Below, in pieces: positions 35,620 through 44,718 of a stretch of DNA of 64,000 bases (position 1 is the first letter of the stretch; the number at the start of each line of letters is the position of its first letter). The position numbers were made by a program, and so were the translations under genes. Source of the stretch: an uncultured beta proteobacterium (GTDB lineage: Bacteria; Pseudomonadota; Gammaproteobacteria; Burkholderiales; Burkholderiaceae_C). The notes below the pieces were generated by a model. That model had not been told where the DNA came from. It saw only the letters and a list, made by a program, of their open reading frames with translations, and did not search any database. The DNA is taken from NCBI GenBank assembly GCA_903909815.1, contig CAIVXG010000217.1, forward strand, positions 82,821 through 146,820. Direction: 5' to 3'.

Positions 35620-36765
35620 ATGATTTCACGTTTCAAACAACTGGGCACTGCAGTTGCACTGGTGCTCACGGCCTGCACGGTTTTTGCCGCAGAGCCGATC
35701 AAGATCGGCACTGTCCTGTCGCTCACCGGCCCGGCCGGTTATCTGGGTGACCCCGAGCTCAAGACCCTGCAGATGATGGTGGAAGATATCAACAAGAAGG
35801 GGGGCGTGCTGGGCCGCCAACTGGAGCTGGTGCACTACGACGATGGCAGCGATGCCAGCAAGGCCAATGGCTTCGGCAAGCGCCTGATTGATGATGACAA
35901 GGTGGACATCATCGTGGGCGGCACCACCACCGGCGCCACCATGTCCATGGTGCCGCTGGTGGAAAAAGCGGGCATGCCCTTCATCTCGCTGGCTGGAGCC
36001 GTCGTCATTGTGGAGCCGGTCAAGAAGTTCGTTTTCAAGACCCCGCACACCGATCGCATGGCCGCCGAAAAAGTGTTCGACGACATGAAGAAGCGTGGCA
36101 TCTCCAAGGTGGCCTTGTTGTCCGAGACCAGTGGCTTTGGCCAGTCAGGTCGCAAGGAAACAGAAGGTGTGGCCGGCAAATACGGCATCACCCTGGTGGC
36201 CAACGAGACCTATGGTCCCAAGGACACCGAGATGGGGCCGCAGTTCACCAAGATCCGCAATACACCCGGCGTGCAAGCTGTGTTTGTCTTTGGACTGGGC
36301 CAGGGACCGGCGCTGGCCACCAAGGGCTACAAGCAACTGGGCATCACATTGCCGCTGTACCACGCACACGGTGTGGCCTCGGACGAATTCATCAAGCTCG
36401 CCGGCCCCGCCGCCGAGGGTGTGCGACTGCCCACTTCGGCCCTGCTGGCGCCGGACAAGCTGGCTGCCAACGACCCCCAGCGCCCGGTGGTACAGACTTA
36501 CACCAAGGCGTTTATTGCCAAATGGAAGACCGACGTGTCGGCCTTCGGCGGTTATGCCTATGACGGCCTGGGCCTGGCGTTGGACGCCATCAAGCGTGCC
36601 GGTTCCACCGACAAGGCCAAGGTGCGCGATGCCATCGAGTCCACCAAAGGCTTTGTCGGGACGGGCGGTATCTTCACCATGTCGGCCACAGACCACATGG
36701 GCCTGGATCTGTCGGCCTTTCGCATGTTCGAAATCAAGAACGGCGAATGGCAACTGTCCAAGTAA
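35620..36765 (+). CDS. livK: ABC transporter periplasmic substrate-binding protein (LivK-like)
   Basis: A 381-residue protein starting at MISRFKQLG, preceded by AAAGGAGA. A signal peptide (AVALVLTACTVFAA) is followed by a type I periplasmic-binding fold: EPIKIGTVLSLTGPAGYLG at the N-terminus, VGGTTTGATMSMVPLVEKAGMPFISLAGA, and GYAYDGLGLALDAIKRAG near the end. It is the binding protein for the LivHMGF transporter encoded 7-11 kb upstream in the same operon, although it sits between paaJ and a hydratase gene. Phenylacetate or a related aromatic acid is the likely ligand (inference). Confidence 0.9.
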   Translation: MISRFKQLGTAVALVLTACTVFAAEPIKIGTVLSLTGPAGYLGDPELKTLQMMVEDINKKGGVLGRQLELVHYDDGSDASKANGFGKRLIDDDKVDIIVGGTTTGATMSMVPLVEKAGMPFISLAGAVVIVEPVKKFVFKTPHTDRMAAEKVFDDMKKRGISKVALLSETSGFGQSGRKETEGVAGKYGITLVANETYGPKDTEMGPQFTKIRNTPGVQAVFVFGLGQGPALATKGYKQLGITLPLYHAHGVASDEFIKLAGPAAEGVRLPTSALLAPDKLAANDPQRPVVQTYTKAFIAKWKTDVSAFGGYAYDGLGLALDAIKRAGSTDKAKVRDAIESTKGFVGTGGIFTMSATDHMGLDLSAFRMFEIKNGEWQLSK

Positions 36766-36797
36766 GCGCATTCCGTTCCACGCCATCGCAATCCACC

Positions 36798-37583
36798 ATG
36801 TTTGAAACCCTCACCATCGAACACGCAGGCCCGGTTGCCACCCTTTGGATGGCCAGACCCGAAGTGTTCAACGCCTTCAACGAGCAACTCATAGACGAGC
36901 TCACCCGCGCCTGCGAGTTGCTGGAACAGGACGCCGGCGTGCGTGTGGTGGTGCTGGGTGGGCGTGGGCCCCACTTCTCGGCCGGTGCCGACCTGAACTG
37001 GATGCGCCGCGCCGCCATGGGCAGTGAGCAGGACAATTTGGAAGACGCGCGCCGCTTTGCCCGCATGTTGCGCACGCTGGCCAACCTGTCCAAGCCCACC
37101 ATTGCCAGAGTGCAGGGCGCAGCCCTGGGCGGCGGCACCGGATTGGCTGCCGCTTGCGACATGGCCGTGGCCAGCACGGACGCGGTGTTCAGCACCTCGG
37201 AAGTGAAGTTCGGCATCATCCCCGCGGTCATCAGCCCCTATGTGCTGCGTGCCATCGGGCCGCGCCAGGCCTTGCGCTATTTCCAGTCGGCAGAGCGCAT
37301 CAGCGCCGCGCGCGCACTGGCCATCGGTCTGGTGCATGAGGTCGCACCCGCAGACCAACTCGATGCGGCCGTGACTGCACTGGTGACGCCTTTGCTCACC
37401 GGTGGCCCACTGGCACAAAAGGCGGCCAAAGAATTGATCGCAGCCGTGCAGGGCCAGCCACTGGATCACAGCACCCTGGAGGACACGGCGCAGCGCATTG
37501 CGCGCCAGCGCCGCACCGACGAGGCACGCGATGGCGTGTCGGCATTCCTCGACAAGCGGCCACCCGCTTGGATCAACCATTAA
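36798..37583 (+). CDS. enoyl-CoA hydratase, probable PaaF (2,3-dehydroadipyl-CoA hydratase)
   Basis: A 261-residue crotonase-fold protein starting at MFETLTIEHAGP. The oxyanion-hole stretches are PHFSAGADLNWM (about 58-69) and ALGGGTGLAAACDMAVAS, and an active-site Glu lies in STSEVKFGIIP. The FSAGADLNWM motif resembles methylglutaconyl-CoA hydratases (LiuC/AtuE) more than typical PaaF. No other hydratase in the operon can fill the PaaF step, so that role is inferred from context. Confidence 0.75.
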   Translation: MFETLTIEHAGPVATLWMARPEVFNAFNEQLIDELTRACELLEQDAGVRVVVLGGRGPHFSAGADLNWMRRAAMGSEQDNLEDARRFARMLRTLANLSKPTIARVQGAALGGGTGLAAACDMAVASTDAVFSTSEVKFGIIPAVISPYVLRAIGPRQALRYFQSAERISAARALAIGLVHEVAPADQLDAAVTALVTPLLTGGPLAQKAAKELIAAVQGQPLDHSTLEDTAQRIARQRRTDEARDGVSAFLDKRPPAWINH

Positions 37584-37614
37584 TCCATCCATGAACACCA
37601 AGGAGTGAGCGCAG

Positions 37615-38628
37615 ATGTACACCCAATCATTCAACCTGCAGGACAAGCCGGGACAGAAGCCCGCCGTTGCGCCGCTATCGATGGAGAGCGCCGAGTCGCA
37701 GCAGCGCTTTGACGCCAAGATCGATGCCGACGGCAAGATCGAGCCGCAGGACTGGATGCCAGAGGCCTACCGCAAGACCCTGATCCGCCAAATCAGCCAG
37801 CATGCGCACAGCGAAATCGTCGGCATGTTGCCCGAGGGGAACTGGATCAGCCGCGCGCCCAGCCTCAAACGCAAGGCCATACTGATTGCCAAGGTGCAAG
37901 ATGAAGGCGGCCACGGCCTGTACCTGTACAGCGCCGCCGAAACCCTGGGCCAGGGACGAGACCAGATGCTGGCCGACCTGCACAGCGGGAAGGCCAAGTA
38001 CAGCTCCATCTTCAACTACCCCACGCTCAACTGGGCCGATGTGGGTGTCATCGGCTGGCTGGTGGATGGCGCGGCGATCATGAACCAGATCCCGCTGTGC
38101 CGCTGCTCCTTTGGCCCCTATGCGCGCGCCATGATCCGCGTCTGCAAGGAAGAGTCCTTCCACCAGCGCCAGGGCTACGAGGCCTTGCTGGTGATGATGC
38201 AAGGAACGGCCGAGCAAAAGGCCATGGTGCAGGATGCCGTGAACCGCTTCTGGTGGAAGTGCCTGGCCATGTTCGGTCCACCGGACACCAACAGCCCGCA
38301 CAGCGAGCAGGCCATGCGCTGGGGCATCAAGCGCATCAGCAACGACGATCTACGCCAGAAGTTCATCGACGCCACCGTGCCGCAGGCCAGGGTGCTGGGC
38401 GTGAGCTTGCCCGACCCCGAACTGAAGTGGAACGAAGAGCGCCAGCACCACGACCACGGCGAGATCGATTGGGACGAATTCTGGAGCACGGTCAACGGCA
38501 ACGGCCCCTGTAACAAGGAGCGCCTGGCCACCCGCGTCAAAGCCCACAACGATGGCCAATGGGTGCGCGATGCCGCCCTGGCCTATGCGCACAAACACCA
38601 ACCCCAAACGCAAAAGGAAGCAGCATGA
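37615..38628 (+). CDS. paaA: 1,2-phenylacetyl-CoA epoxidase, catalytic subunit A
   Basis: A 337-residue diiron oxygenase subunit preceded by CCAAGGAGTGAG. Iron-ligand motifs are visible as [14 protein letters not shown] (about 93-106) and [16 protein letters not shown] (about 176-191). PaaA, with the structural subunit PaaC, inserts one O atom from O2 into the ring of phenylacetyl-CoA. Its stop overlaps the paaB ATG by four bases. Confidence 0.96.
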   Translation: MYTQSFNLQDKPGQKPAVAPLSMESAESQQRFDAKIDADGKIEPQDWMPEAYRKTLIRQISQHAHSEIVGMLPEGNWISRAPSLKRKAILIAKVQDEGGHGLYLYSAAETLGQGRDQMLADLHSGKAKYSSIFNYPTLNWADVGVIGWLVDGAAIMNQIPLCRCSFGPYARAMIRVCKEESFHQRQGYEALLVMMQGTAEQKAMVQDAVNRFWWKCLAMFGPPDTNSPHSEQAMRWGIKRISNDDLRQKFIDATVPQARVLGVSLPDPELKWNEERQHHDHGEIDWDEFWSTVNGNGPCNKERLATRVKAHNDGQWVRDAALAYAHKHQPQTQKEAA

Positions 38629-38921
38629 GCACCACCGCATTGAAAGACTGGCCCCTCTGGGAAGTATTTGTCCGCAGCAAGCAGGGCCTGGAGCACAAGC
38701 ACTGTGGCAGTCTGCACGCATCAGACGCGCAGCACGCGCTGCAAATGGCGCGCGATGTCTACACCCGTCGCCAGGAAGGCGTGAGCATCTGGGTCGTGCC
38801 GTCCAAGTCCATCACCGCCAGCGCGCCGCAGGACAAGGACGCGATGTTCGAGCCCGCGGCGGACAAGATCTACCGCCACCCCACGTTCTATGAGATCCCT
38901 GAAGAAGTGGGGCATATGTAA
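38625..38921 (+). CDS. paaB: 1,2-phenylacetyl-CoA epoxidase subunit B
   Basis: A 98-residue protein starting at [19 protein letters not shown]; the 22 residues before it in the ORF track are a shadow of paaA. The PaaB family stretch [21 protein letters not shown] is clear. PaaB is a small subunit of the multicomponent epoxidase that bridges PaaAC dimers. It overlaps paaA by four bases and shares one base with the paaC start. Confidence 0.95.
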   Translation: MSTTALKDWPLWEVFVRSKQGLEHKHCGSLHASDAQHALQMARDVYTRRQEGVSIWVVPSKSITASAPQDKDAMFEPAADKIYRHPTFYEIPEEVGHM

Positions 38922-39706
38922 TGGCTTCTTACCAAGATTATCTGCTGCACCTGGCAGACAACGCCCTGATTCTGGGTCAGCGCAATGCCGAGTGGTGCGG
39001 CCACGGCCCCGTCCTGGAAGAAGACCTGGCGCTGGCCAACAACAGCCTGGACCTGATAGGCCAAGCCCGCCTGCTGTACCAGCATGTGGCCACCGTGCGC
39101 AAGGACGGAAAAAGCAGCGAAGACCTGCTGGCGTACTTCCGCGACGTGCCCGACTTCAAGAACTACACGCTGTTGGAACTGCCGCACCGCACCGCGATCC
39201 TGCCCACGTCCAGCGGCGACCGCGACTATGCGGTCACGGTGGCTCGCAACTTCCTGTACAGCGCGCTCATGGTGCAGGCCTGGGCCGCGCTGGCGGGGTC
39301 TACCGACGCACAAATCGCCGCGATTGCGTCCAAGTCGCTGAAAGAGGTGCAGTACCACTTGCGCCACGCGCATGACTGGGTGCTGCGTCTGGGCGATGGC
39401 ACGGACGAATCGCAGCGCCGCATGCAAGCCGCCTTCGACTACCTCATGCCCTTTACCCAGGAATTCTGGTCAGAGAGCGCCATGGAAACCGCCGCCGTCA
39501 AAACCGGTGCGGGCGTCGATGTGCGCGCGTTCAAGGCCGAGTGGGAAGCCATGGTGGGCGATACCCTGCAGGCCGCCACCCTGAGGCGCCCCGCCAGCAC
39601 CGGCTTTGTTACCACCGGCAAGCACGGTGTGCACTCAGAGCACCTGGGCTTTTTGTTGGCGGAAATGCAAAGCCTGGCGCGCGCGCACCCCGAGGCCGTC
39701 TGGTAA
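38921..39706 (+). CDS. paaC: 1,2-phenylacetyl-CoA epoxidase, structural subunit C
   Basis: A 261-residue ferritin-like protein: LADNALILGQRNAEWCGHGPVLEEDLALANNSLDLIGQAR near the N-terminus, RTAILPTSSGDRDYAVTVARNFLYSALM and EVQYHLRHAHDWVLRLGDGT later. PaaC pairs with PaaA and stabilises its diiron site. Its ATG overlaps the paaB stop by one base. Confidence 0.96.
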   Translation: MASYQDYLLHLADNALILGQRNAEWCGHGPVLEEDLALANNSLDLIGQARLLYQHVATVRKDGKSSEDLLAYFRDVPDFKNYTLLELPHRTAILPTSSGDRDYAVTVARNFLYSALMVQAWAALAGSTDAQIAAIASKSLKEVQYHLRHAHDWVLRLGDGTDESQRRMQAAFDYLMPFTQEFWSESAMETAAVKTGAGVDVRAFKAEWEAMVGDTLQAATLRRPASTGFVTTGKHGVHSEHLGFLLAEMQSLARAHPEAVW

Positions 39707-39711
39707 CGGTC

Positions 39712-40302
39712 ATGCCCATGAATGTCTCATCCAGCGGTCAGCCGATCGCTCCGGCCATGTTGCCCGATGGACCGCTGGCTCCAAGCCAGGAGACTCACGC
39801 GCACCACGCCATCTGGGACTTGCTGGAGTCGGTCACCGACCCGGAAATTCCGGTGGTGAATCTGCGCGAGATGGGCATTCTGCGGGCCGTGCGGCAAGGC
39901 CCGCAGGGTCTGGATGTGGTGATCACCCCCACCTACAGCGGCTGCCCCGCGATGGGGCAGATGGAGGACGATGTGGCTCATGCACTGTCCAGCGCTGGCG
40001 TGGCCGCACGCGTCGTCACGCAGCTTGCACCGGCCTGGTCCACTGACTGGATCACCGCTGAGGGGCGTGAAAAACTGCGCGCTTACGGCATCGCGCCGCC
40101 CATGAAAAGCGCCTGCGCCGCGGCCGGCGCCCAGGTGTTGACCTTTGCTTCCAAGGGCCTGAACGTGAGGGACACCGTTGCCTGTCCGCAATGTGGTTCT
40201 GAAGACACCACCGAAATATCGCACTTTGGCTCCACCGCTTGCAAGGCTTTGTACCGCTGCCTGAGCTGTATGGAGCCGTTTGACTACTTCAAACCCTATT
40301 AA
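39712..40302 (+). CDS. paaD: phenylacetate degradation protein PaaD (MIP18/DUF59 Fe-S assembly factor)
   Basis: A 196-residue protein (ATG at 39712, second ATG at 39718). The DUF59/MIP18 domain (about 38-125) shows VTDPEIPVVNLREMGILR and TYSGCPAMGQMEDDV, and the C-terminus has a four-Cys zinc- or Fe-binding pair, CPQCGSED and CLSCMEPFDYFKPY. PaaD probably helps mature the 2Fe-2S cluster of the reductase or the diiron centre. The gene lies between paaC and paaE. Confidence 0.94.
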   Translation: MPMNVSSSGQPIAPAMLPDGPLAPSQETHAHHAIWDLLESVTDPEIPVVNLREMGILRAVRQGPQGLDVVITPTYSGCPAMGQMEDDVAHALSSAGVAARVVTQLAPAWSTDWITAEGREKLRAYGIAPPMKSACAAAGAQVLTFASKGLNVRDTVACPQCGSEDTTEISHFGSTACKALYRCLSCMEPFDYFKPY

Positions 40303-40318
40303 CCCAGGCACCACCACC

Positions 40319-41422
40319 ATGACTGCATCTTCCCGTTTTCACGATCTGCGCGTTGCTCGGATCAACCCCGAGGCGGCTGGCTCGGTTGCCATCGCCTTCA
40401 GCGTGCCCGATGCTTTGCTCGAGCACTTTGACTTCCAGCCCGGTCAGTACCTTACCCTGCGCAGCCAGATCAACGGTGCCGACGTGCGGCGCAGCTATTC
40501 CATCTGCTCCACCCACAGCCACCTCCAGCGCAGTCATGAACTGGTGGTGGGCATTCGCCCGATGGAGGGCGGCATTTTTTCCAATTGGGCGGCCAGCAGC
40601 CTCAAGGCCGGTGACACCCTGTCGGTGATGCCCCCCGAAGGGCGCTTTGTGTCCAAGCGACCGCGGGCCCTGCACCGCGTGGCCTTTGCGGCAGGTTCAG
40701 GCATCACGCCCATCCTGTCCATCATGGCCAGCACGCTGGAAGACCAGCCCGAGTCCAAGTTCACTCTGGTCTATGGCAACCGCAGCATGGGCTCGGTCAT
40801 GTTCAACGAGGCGCTGCAAGACCTTAAGGACCGTTTTGCCGATCGCCTTACGCTGATCCATGTGCTATCGCGCCAGGCGCAAGAAGTGGACCTGCTGCAA
40901 GGCCGTATCGATGGCGCCAAGGTGCGCTCCCTCATTGATACCCTGTTGCCTGTGGCCAGCATGGACGAGGTCTTCATCTGTGGCCCGGAAGTGATGATTG
41001 AAGCCACGCAAAAGGCCTTGCTGGATGCCGGCGTGCCGGAAAAACAAATTCACACTGAGCGCTTTACCTCTCCTGCCTTGGAGGAGCTTACCCCCGAAGC
41101 ACGTCAGGCGGCAGTGGCCAATTGGAAACTCCCGGCCGGTGGCCAGGTCGCGCTGACGGTGGTGCTGGATGGCAAATCGCATGCGCTGCACATGAACCCG
41201 CACGAGCATGTGCTGGACGTGGCCATGGCTGCTGGCTTGGATCTTCCCTTCTCTTGCAAAGGCGGCGTCTGTGCCACTTGCCGCTGCAAGGTCATCACCG
41301 GCAGCGTGGCGATGGACAAGAACTTTGGGCTGGAAACTTGGGAGACCGACAAGGGTTTTGTGCTGAGTTGCCAGTCGCGCCCAACCAGCGAAGCCGTGAC
41401 GGTGAGTTTTGACGAACGCTAA
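40319..41422 (+). CDS. paaE: 1,2-phenylacetyl-CoA epoxidase reductase subunit E
   Basis: A 367-residue protein starting at MTASSRFHDLR. A ferredoxin-reductase FAD domain (about 5-105, RRSYSIC), an NAD(P)-binding domain (about 110-240, FAAGSGITPILSI and VFICGPEVMI) and a plant-type 2Fe-2S domain (about 280-365, CKGGVCATCRCKV) occur in the PaaE order. It carries electrons from NADPH to PaaA. Confidence 0.95.
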   Translation: MTASSRFHDLRVARINPEAAGSVAIAFSVPDALLEHFDFQPGQYLTLRSQINGADVRRSYSICSTHSHLQRSHELVVGIRPMEGGIFSNWAASSLKAGDTLSVMPPEGRFVSKRPRALHRVAFAAGSGITPILSIMASTLEDQPESKFTLVYGNRSMGSVMFNEALQDLKDRFADRLTLIHVLSRQAQEVDLLQGRIDGAKVRSLIDTLLPVASMDEVFICGPEVMIEATQKALLDAGVPEKQIHTERFTSPALEELTPEARQAAVANWKLPAGGQVALTVVLDGKSHALHMNPHEHVLDVAMAAGLDLPFSCKGGVCATCRCKVITGSVAMDKNFGLETWETDKGFVLSCQSRPTSEAVTVSFDER

Positions 41423-41451
41423 CCCCTACCCCTAACCTCTTTCTGAACACC

Positions 41452-43491
41452 ATGACCCAGACCCTTCAAAGTTATATCGGCGGCCGCTGGCAGGGCAAGC
41501 AAGCCGCTGCTGCGCTGCGCAGCGCCGTCAACGGCAGGACCATTGCCCACACCCACGCCGAAGCGCTCGACTTTGGCGAGGCCGTGGAGCATGCACGCCG
41601 CAAAGGCCTGCCCGCCTTGATGGCCATGGACTTTCAGGAACGCTCCCAACGCCTCAAGGCCCTGGCAAAGCACCTGATGGAGCACAAGGAGCAGCTCTAT
41701 GCGGTGTCTGCCCACACCGGTGCCACCCGCGTCGACAGCTGGATCGATATTGACGGTGGAGCCGGAACGCTGTTTGCCTATGCGGCCATTGGCAACAATG
41801 AGTTGCCATCGGGCAATCTGGTGCATGAAGGGCCGGCTTTTGCCTTGGGTAAAAAGGGTGGCTTCAGCGGCACCCACGTGCTGGTGCCGCGCGGTGGCGT
41901 GGCCGTGCACATCAATGCCTTCAACTTTCCCGTCTGGGGCCTGCTGGAAAAGTTTGCGCCCAGCTTTCTGGCGGGCATGCCCTGCATTGGTAAACCCGCC
42001 TCCGCCACCAGCTACCTGACTGAGGCCGCCATGCGGCTGATCGTGCAATCCGGCATCCTGCCCGAGGGCAGCTTGCAGTTGGTGATTGGCGCCACCGGCG
42101 ACTTGCTGGACCGGCTGAACGGCGCCGATGTGGTCACCTTCACCGGCTCGGCCGATACCGCGTCGCGACTGCGTGTGCACCCCAATTTGATTGCCCACTC
42201 GGTACCCTTCAACGTCGAAGCCGATTCGCTCAACTGCGCCATCCTCGGGCCGGACGTCAGCCCTGATGATGAAGAGTTCACCCTTTTCGTGAAAGAAGTG
42301 GCGCGCGAGATGACGGTCAAGGCAGGGCAGAAGTGCACAGCCATTCGTCGCGCCATCGTGCCCGCGAAACACCTGGATGCCGTGTGCGAGCAACTGGCGG
42401 CGCGCCTGGCCAAGACCACGGTGGGTGACCCCTCTGACGAGCGCGTGCGCATGGGCCCGCTGGCCTCGCATGCGCAACAGGCCGACGTGGCCGAACGCAT
42501 TGCGCTGTTGCGACAAGATGCCGAACTGGTGTACGCCGGAACGCACGACTGGATTGGCGAAGGTGCGGCGCAGGGCGCCTTCTGCGCGCCTACGCTGCTG
42601 GCCTGCCGCAAGCCCATGGCGGTGGACTCGGTGCACACTATCGAAGCCTTCGGCCCGGTCAGCACGGTCATGGCGTATGCAGACCTGGACGAAGCGCTGG
42701 CTTTGGCCGCGCGCGGCCAGGGCAGCTTGGTCGCCACGCTCGTCACGCGCGACGCGGCGGTCGCGGCCCAGGCCATTCCTGCCATGGCCGCATGGCATGG
42801 CCGCCTGCACATACTGGAGCGCGAGGCCGCGGTGGAATCCACCGGTCACGGCTCACCGCTGCCCACGCTCAAGCACGGCGGGCCTGGCAGAGCAGGTGGC
42901 GGTGAGGAACTGGGCGGCCTGCGCGCTGTGAAACACTACCTGCAACGCGCAGCCGTGCAAGGCTCGCCCACCATGTTGGCGGCCGTCACGGGCGAGTATG
43001 TGCGTGGCGCCAAGGTCAACAACACCGCCGCACACCCGTTCCGCAGCTACTTTGAAGACCTGAAGATTGGTGACTCTTTGTTGACCCACAGGCGTACCGT
43101 AGGCGAGGCCGATATCGTGGCCTTTGGCGGCATCTCGGGCGATTACTTTTACATGCACTTTGATGAAGTGGCGGCCAAGGAGTCGCCGTTTGGCAAGCGC
43201 ATTGCGCACGGCTACTTTGTGCTGTCGGCCGCGGCCGGCCTGTTTGTGTCGCCGGCACCGGGCCCGGTGTTGGCCAACTACGGTCTGGACACGCTGCGTT
43301 TCGTCAAGCCGGTGGGCATAGGCGACACCATCCAGGCCCGCCTGACGGCCAAACGCAAGATCGACCGCCAGAAGGTGGACGCAACGGGCGTGGGACAAGG
43401 CGTGGTCGCGTGGGACGTGGAAGTCACCAACCAGCTTGGAGAACTCGTGGCCAGCTACGACATTCTGACCCTCGTCGCCAAGCGCACCTGA
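41452..43491 (+). CDS. paaZ: bifunctional oxepin-CoA hydrolase / 3-oxo-5,6-dehydrosuberyl-CoA semialdehyde dehydrogenase
   Basis: A 679-residue fusion. Residues about 1-525 are an aldehyde dehydrogenase with the general base Glu in [10 protein letters not shown] and the catalytic Cys in [10 protein letters not shown]. Residues about 535-675 are a MaoC-like hot-dog hydratase with the catalytic Asp/His pair in [10 protein letters not shown] and [10 protein letters not shown]. Both sites look intact, so this one protein can open the oxepin ring and oxidise the resulting aldehyde. The gene starts 30 bases after paaE and ends eight bases before paaY. Confidence 0.95.
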   Translation: MTQTLQSYIGGRWQGKQAAAALRSAVNGRTIAHTHAEALDFGEAVEHARRKGLPALMAMDFQERSQRLKALAKHLMEHKEQLYAVSAHTGATRVDSWIDIDGGAGTLFAYAAIGNNELPSGNLVHEGPAFALGKKGGFSGTHVLVPRGGVAVHINAFNFPVWGLLEKFAPSFLAGMPCIGKPASATSYLTEAAMRLIVQSGILPEGSLQLVIGATGDLLDRLNGADVVTFTGSADTASRLRVHPNLIAHSVPFNVEADSLNCAILGPDVSPDDEEFTLFVKEVAREMTVKAGQKCTAIRRAIVPAKHLDAVCEQLAARLAKTTVGDPSDERVRMGPLASHAQQADVAERIALLRQDAELVYAGTHDWIGEGAAQGAFCAPTLLACRKPMAVDSVHTIEAFGPVSTVMAYADLDEALALAARGQGSLVATLVTRDAAVAAQAIPAMAAWHGRLHILEREAAVESTGHGSPLPTLKHGGPGRAGGGEELGGLRAVKHYLQRAAVQGSPTMLAAVTGEYVRGAKVNNTAAHPFRSYFEDLKIGDSLLTHRRTVGEADIVAFGGISGDYFYMHFDEVAAKESPFGKRIAHGYFVLSAAAGLFVSPAPGPVLANYGLDTLRFVKPVGIGDTIQARLTAKRKIDRQKVDATGVGQGVVAWDVEVTNQLGELVASYDILTLVAKRT

Positions 43492-43498
43492 GCACCCT

Positions 43499-44101
43499 AT
43501 GCCTTGCTATTCCATTGAAGGGGTGATCCCTGTCGTACACCCCAGCGCCTATGTGCATCCCAGCGCAGTGCTGATTGGTGATGTGCACATTGGACCCAAT
43601 TGCTACGTCGGCCCCAACGCCAGCCTGCGCGGCGACTTCGGTCGCATCGTGCTCTTGACGGGCGCCAATGTGCAGGACAACTGCGTGATGCATGGCTTCC
43701 CGCAGCAGGACACGCTGGTCGAAGAAAACGGCCATATCGGCCACGGTGCCGTGCTGCACAGCTGCACTGTCCGGCGCGATGCGCTGGTGGGCATGAACGC
43801 GGTGGTAATGGACGAGGCCGTTGTGGGTGAGCGCGCCATCGTGGCAGCCTGCGCTTTTGTGCCGGCAGGCATGCGCGTGGTAGCGCAAACCCTGGTGGCC
43901 GGAGTGCCCGCCAAGGTGATTCGTTTGCTGAAAGACGAGGAAGTCGCGTGGAAGCGCGCTGGCACCGAGACCTACCAGGACCTGACGCGACGCTGCCTGG
44001 CTAGCCTCAAAGAGGTACAGCCACTGGCGCAGGTCGAGGCCAACCGGCCCGCCGTGCAGGCGCCACAGGTCAAGCCACTCATAGCTGTCAAGCGGGGTTA
44101 A
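43499..44101 (+). CDS. paaY: phenylacetic acid degradation protein PaaY (gamma-carbonic-anhydrase-like thioesterase)
   Basis: A 200-residue left-handed beta-helix protein with hexapeptide repeats ([26 protein letters not shown]) and metal-binding His residues in NCVMHGFP and [10 protein letters not shown]. PaaY is reported to act as a thioesterase that removes inhibitory CoA adducts formed by spontaneous rearrangement of ring-opening intermediates. It is the last gene of the operon; a possible terminator follows 18 bases later. Confidence 0.93.
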   Translation: MPCYSIEGVIPVVHPSAYVHPSAVLIGDVHIGPNCYVGPNASLRGDFGRIVLLTGANVQDNCVMHGFPQQDTLVEENGHIGHGAVLHSCTVRRDALVGMNAVVMDEAVVGERAIVAACAFVPAGMRVVAQTLVAGVPAKVIRLLKDEEVAWKRAGTETYQDLTRRCLASLKEVQPLAQVEANRPAVQAPQVKPLIAVKRG

Positions 44102-44118
44102 CTTCCAGCACCAATAGA

Positions 44119-44137
44119 GCGGTCAGTTGGCGACCGC
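44119..44137 (+). terminator. possible terminator after paaY
   Basis: A 6-bp stem GCGGTC / GACCGC with a seven-base loop, followed by AGTTTCCATTCTT. The T tract is weak, so this may be only a partial terminator for the paa operon. Confidence 0.4.
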
Positions 44138-44262
44138 AGTTTCCATTCTTCCCGCGCCAGCAGGATTCCCTAGAACTGCCAGCAGGCGCTGGAGCCGCGG
44201 CGCATCGCGCAAAGGCATCGGCCTCGGCACCACAGGCCCGGACCCCATCCAGTCCGGGGCGC

Positions 44263-44514
44263 GTGACAAGCGATCTGCGCCCTGGGGTGGGGGAGCGACG
44301 GGCCTCCTTGGTCGGCGTATGCCCTGGCAACCACGAGAGTGCAGGCAAGCGCAAGTGCGGAAGGACGCGCAAGGGCAACGCATGGGTGCGTAGATTTCTG
44401 CGCGAGTTGACTCATTTCGCCAGCCGAAGTTGCTGCGCCGTGAATCACAGGTTTGCCACGCTGGCTGCAGACGTTGGTCCAGCACGGCTTCGTTCCCGTC
44501 ACCGCTTGAGCTGA
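44263..44514 (+). pseudogene. IS110-family transposase C-terminal remnant
   Basis: The reading frame contains VCPGNHESAGKRK, then GRTRKGNAWVRRFL and HFASRS, a clear match to the C-terminal Tnp_20-like region of IS110/IS116/IS902 transposases (typical form CPGN.ESAGKR.SG.T.KGN.WLR). The N-terminal RuvC-like half is absent and no start fits, so this is a decayed fragment. It differs from the intact IS1111-type transposase at 53031. The rest of the 617-base gap between paaY and 44719 holds the terminator and promoter listed separately and nothing else recognisable. Confidence 0.7.
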
Positions 44515-44628
44515 ACTTAGACTCGCTTCTCGGGATCGGGACAACGCTCGACTTGGCGCAGGTTTCTTTCACGCTAAAGGCTAAGGAGCGCGGCAGTAGG
44601 GGCCGGCCATAAAATATTTCACTTTCGC

Positions 44629-44658
44629 TGTAAGAACCTGCCCGTCCGGCGCGTCTAA
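44629..44658 (+). promoter_or_regulatory. possible ECF-sigma promoter of the bufferin gene
   Basis: TGTAAG (44629-44634), a 17-base GC-rich spacer and CGTCTAA (44652-44658) have the look of an extracytoplasmic-function sigma promoter (GTAA-type -35, CGTC-type -10), about 60 bases before the DUF2282 start codon. Many DUF2282 operons are ECF-controlled. The assignment rests on pattern alone. Confidence 0.45.
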
Positions 44659-44718
44659 CAGTGAGCATCAGAATTTCGGATTCCTTGTCTACTAACTTTC
44701 TATTTGGGAGCTTCCTCC

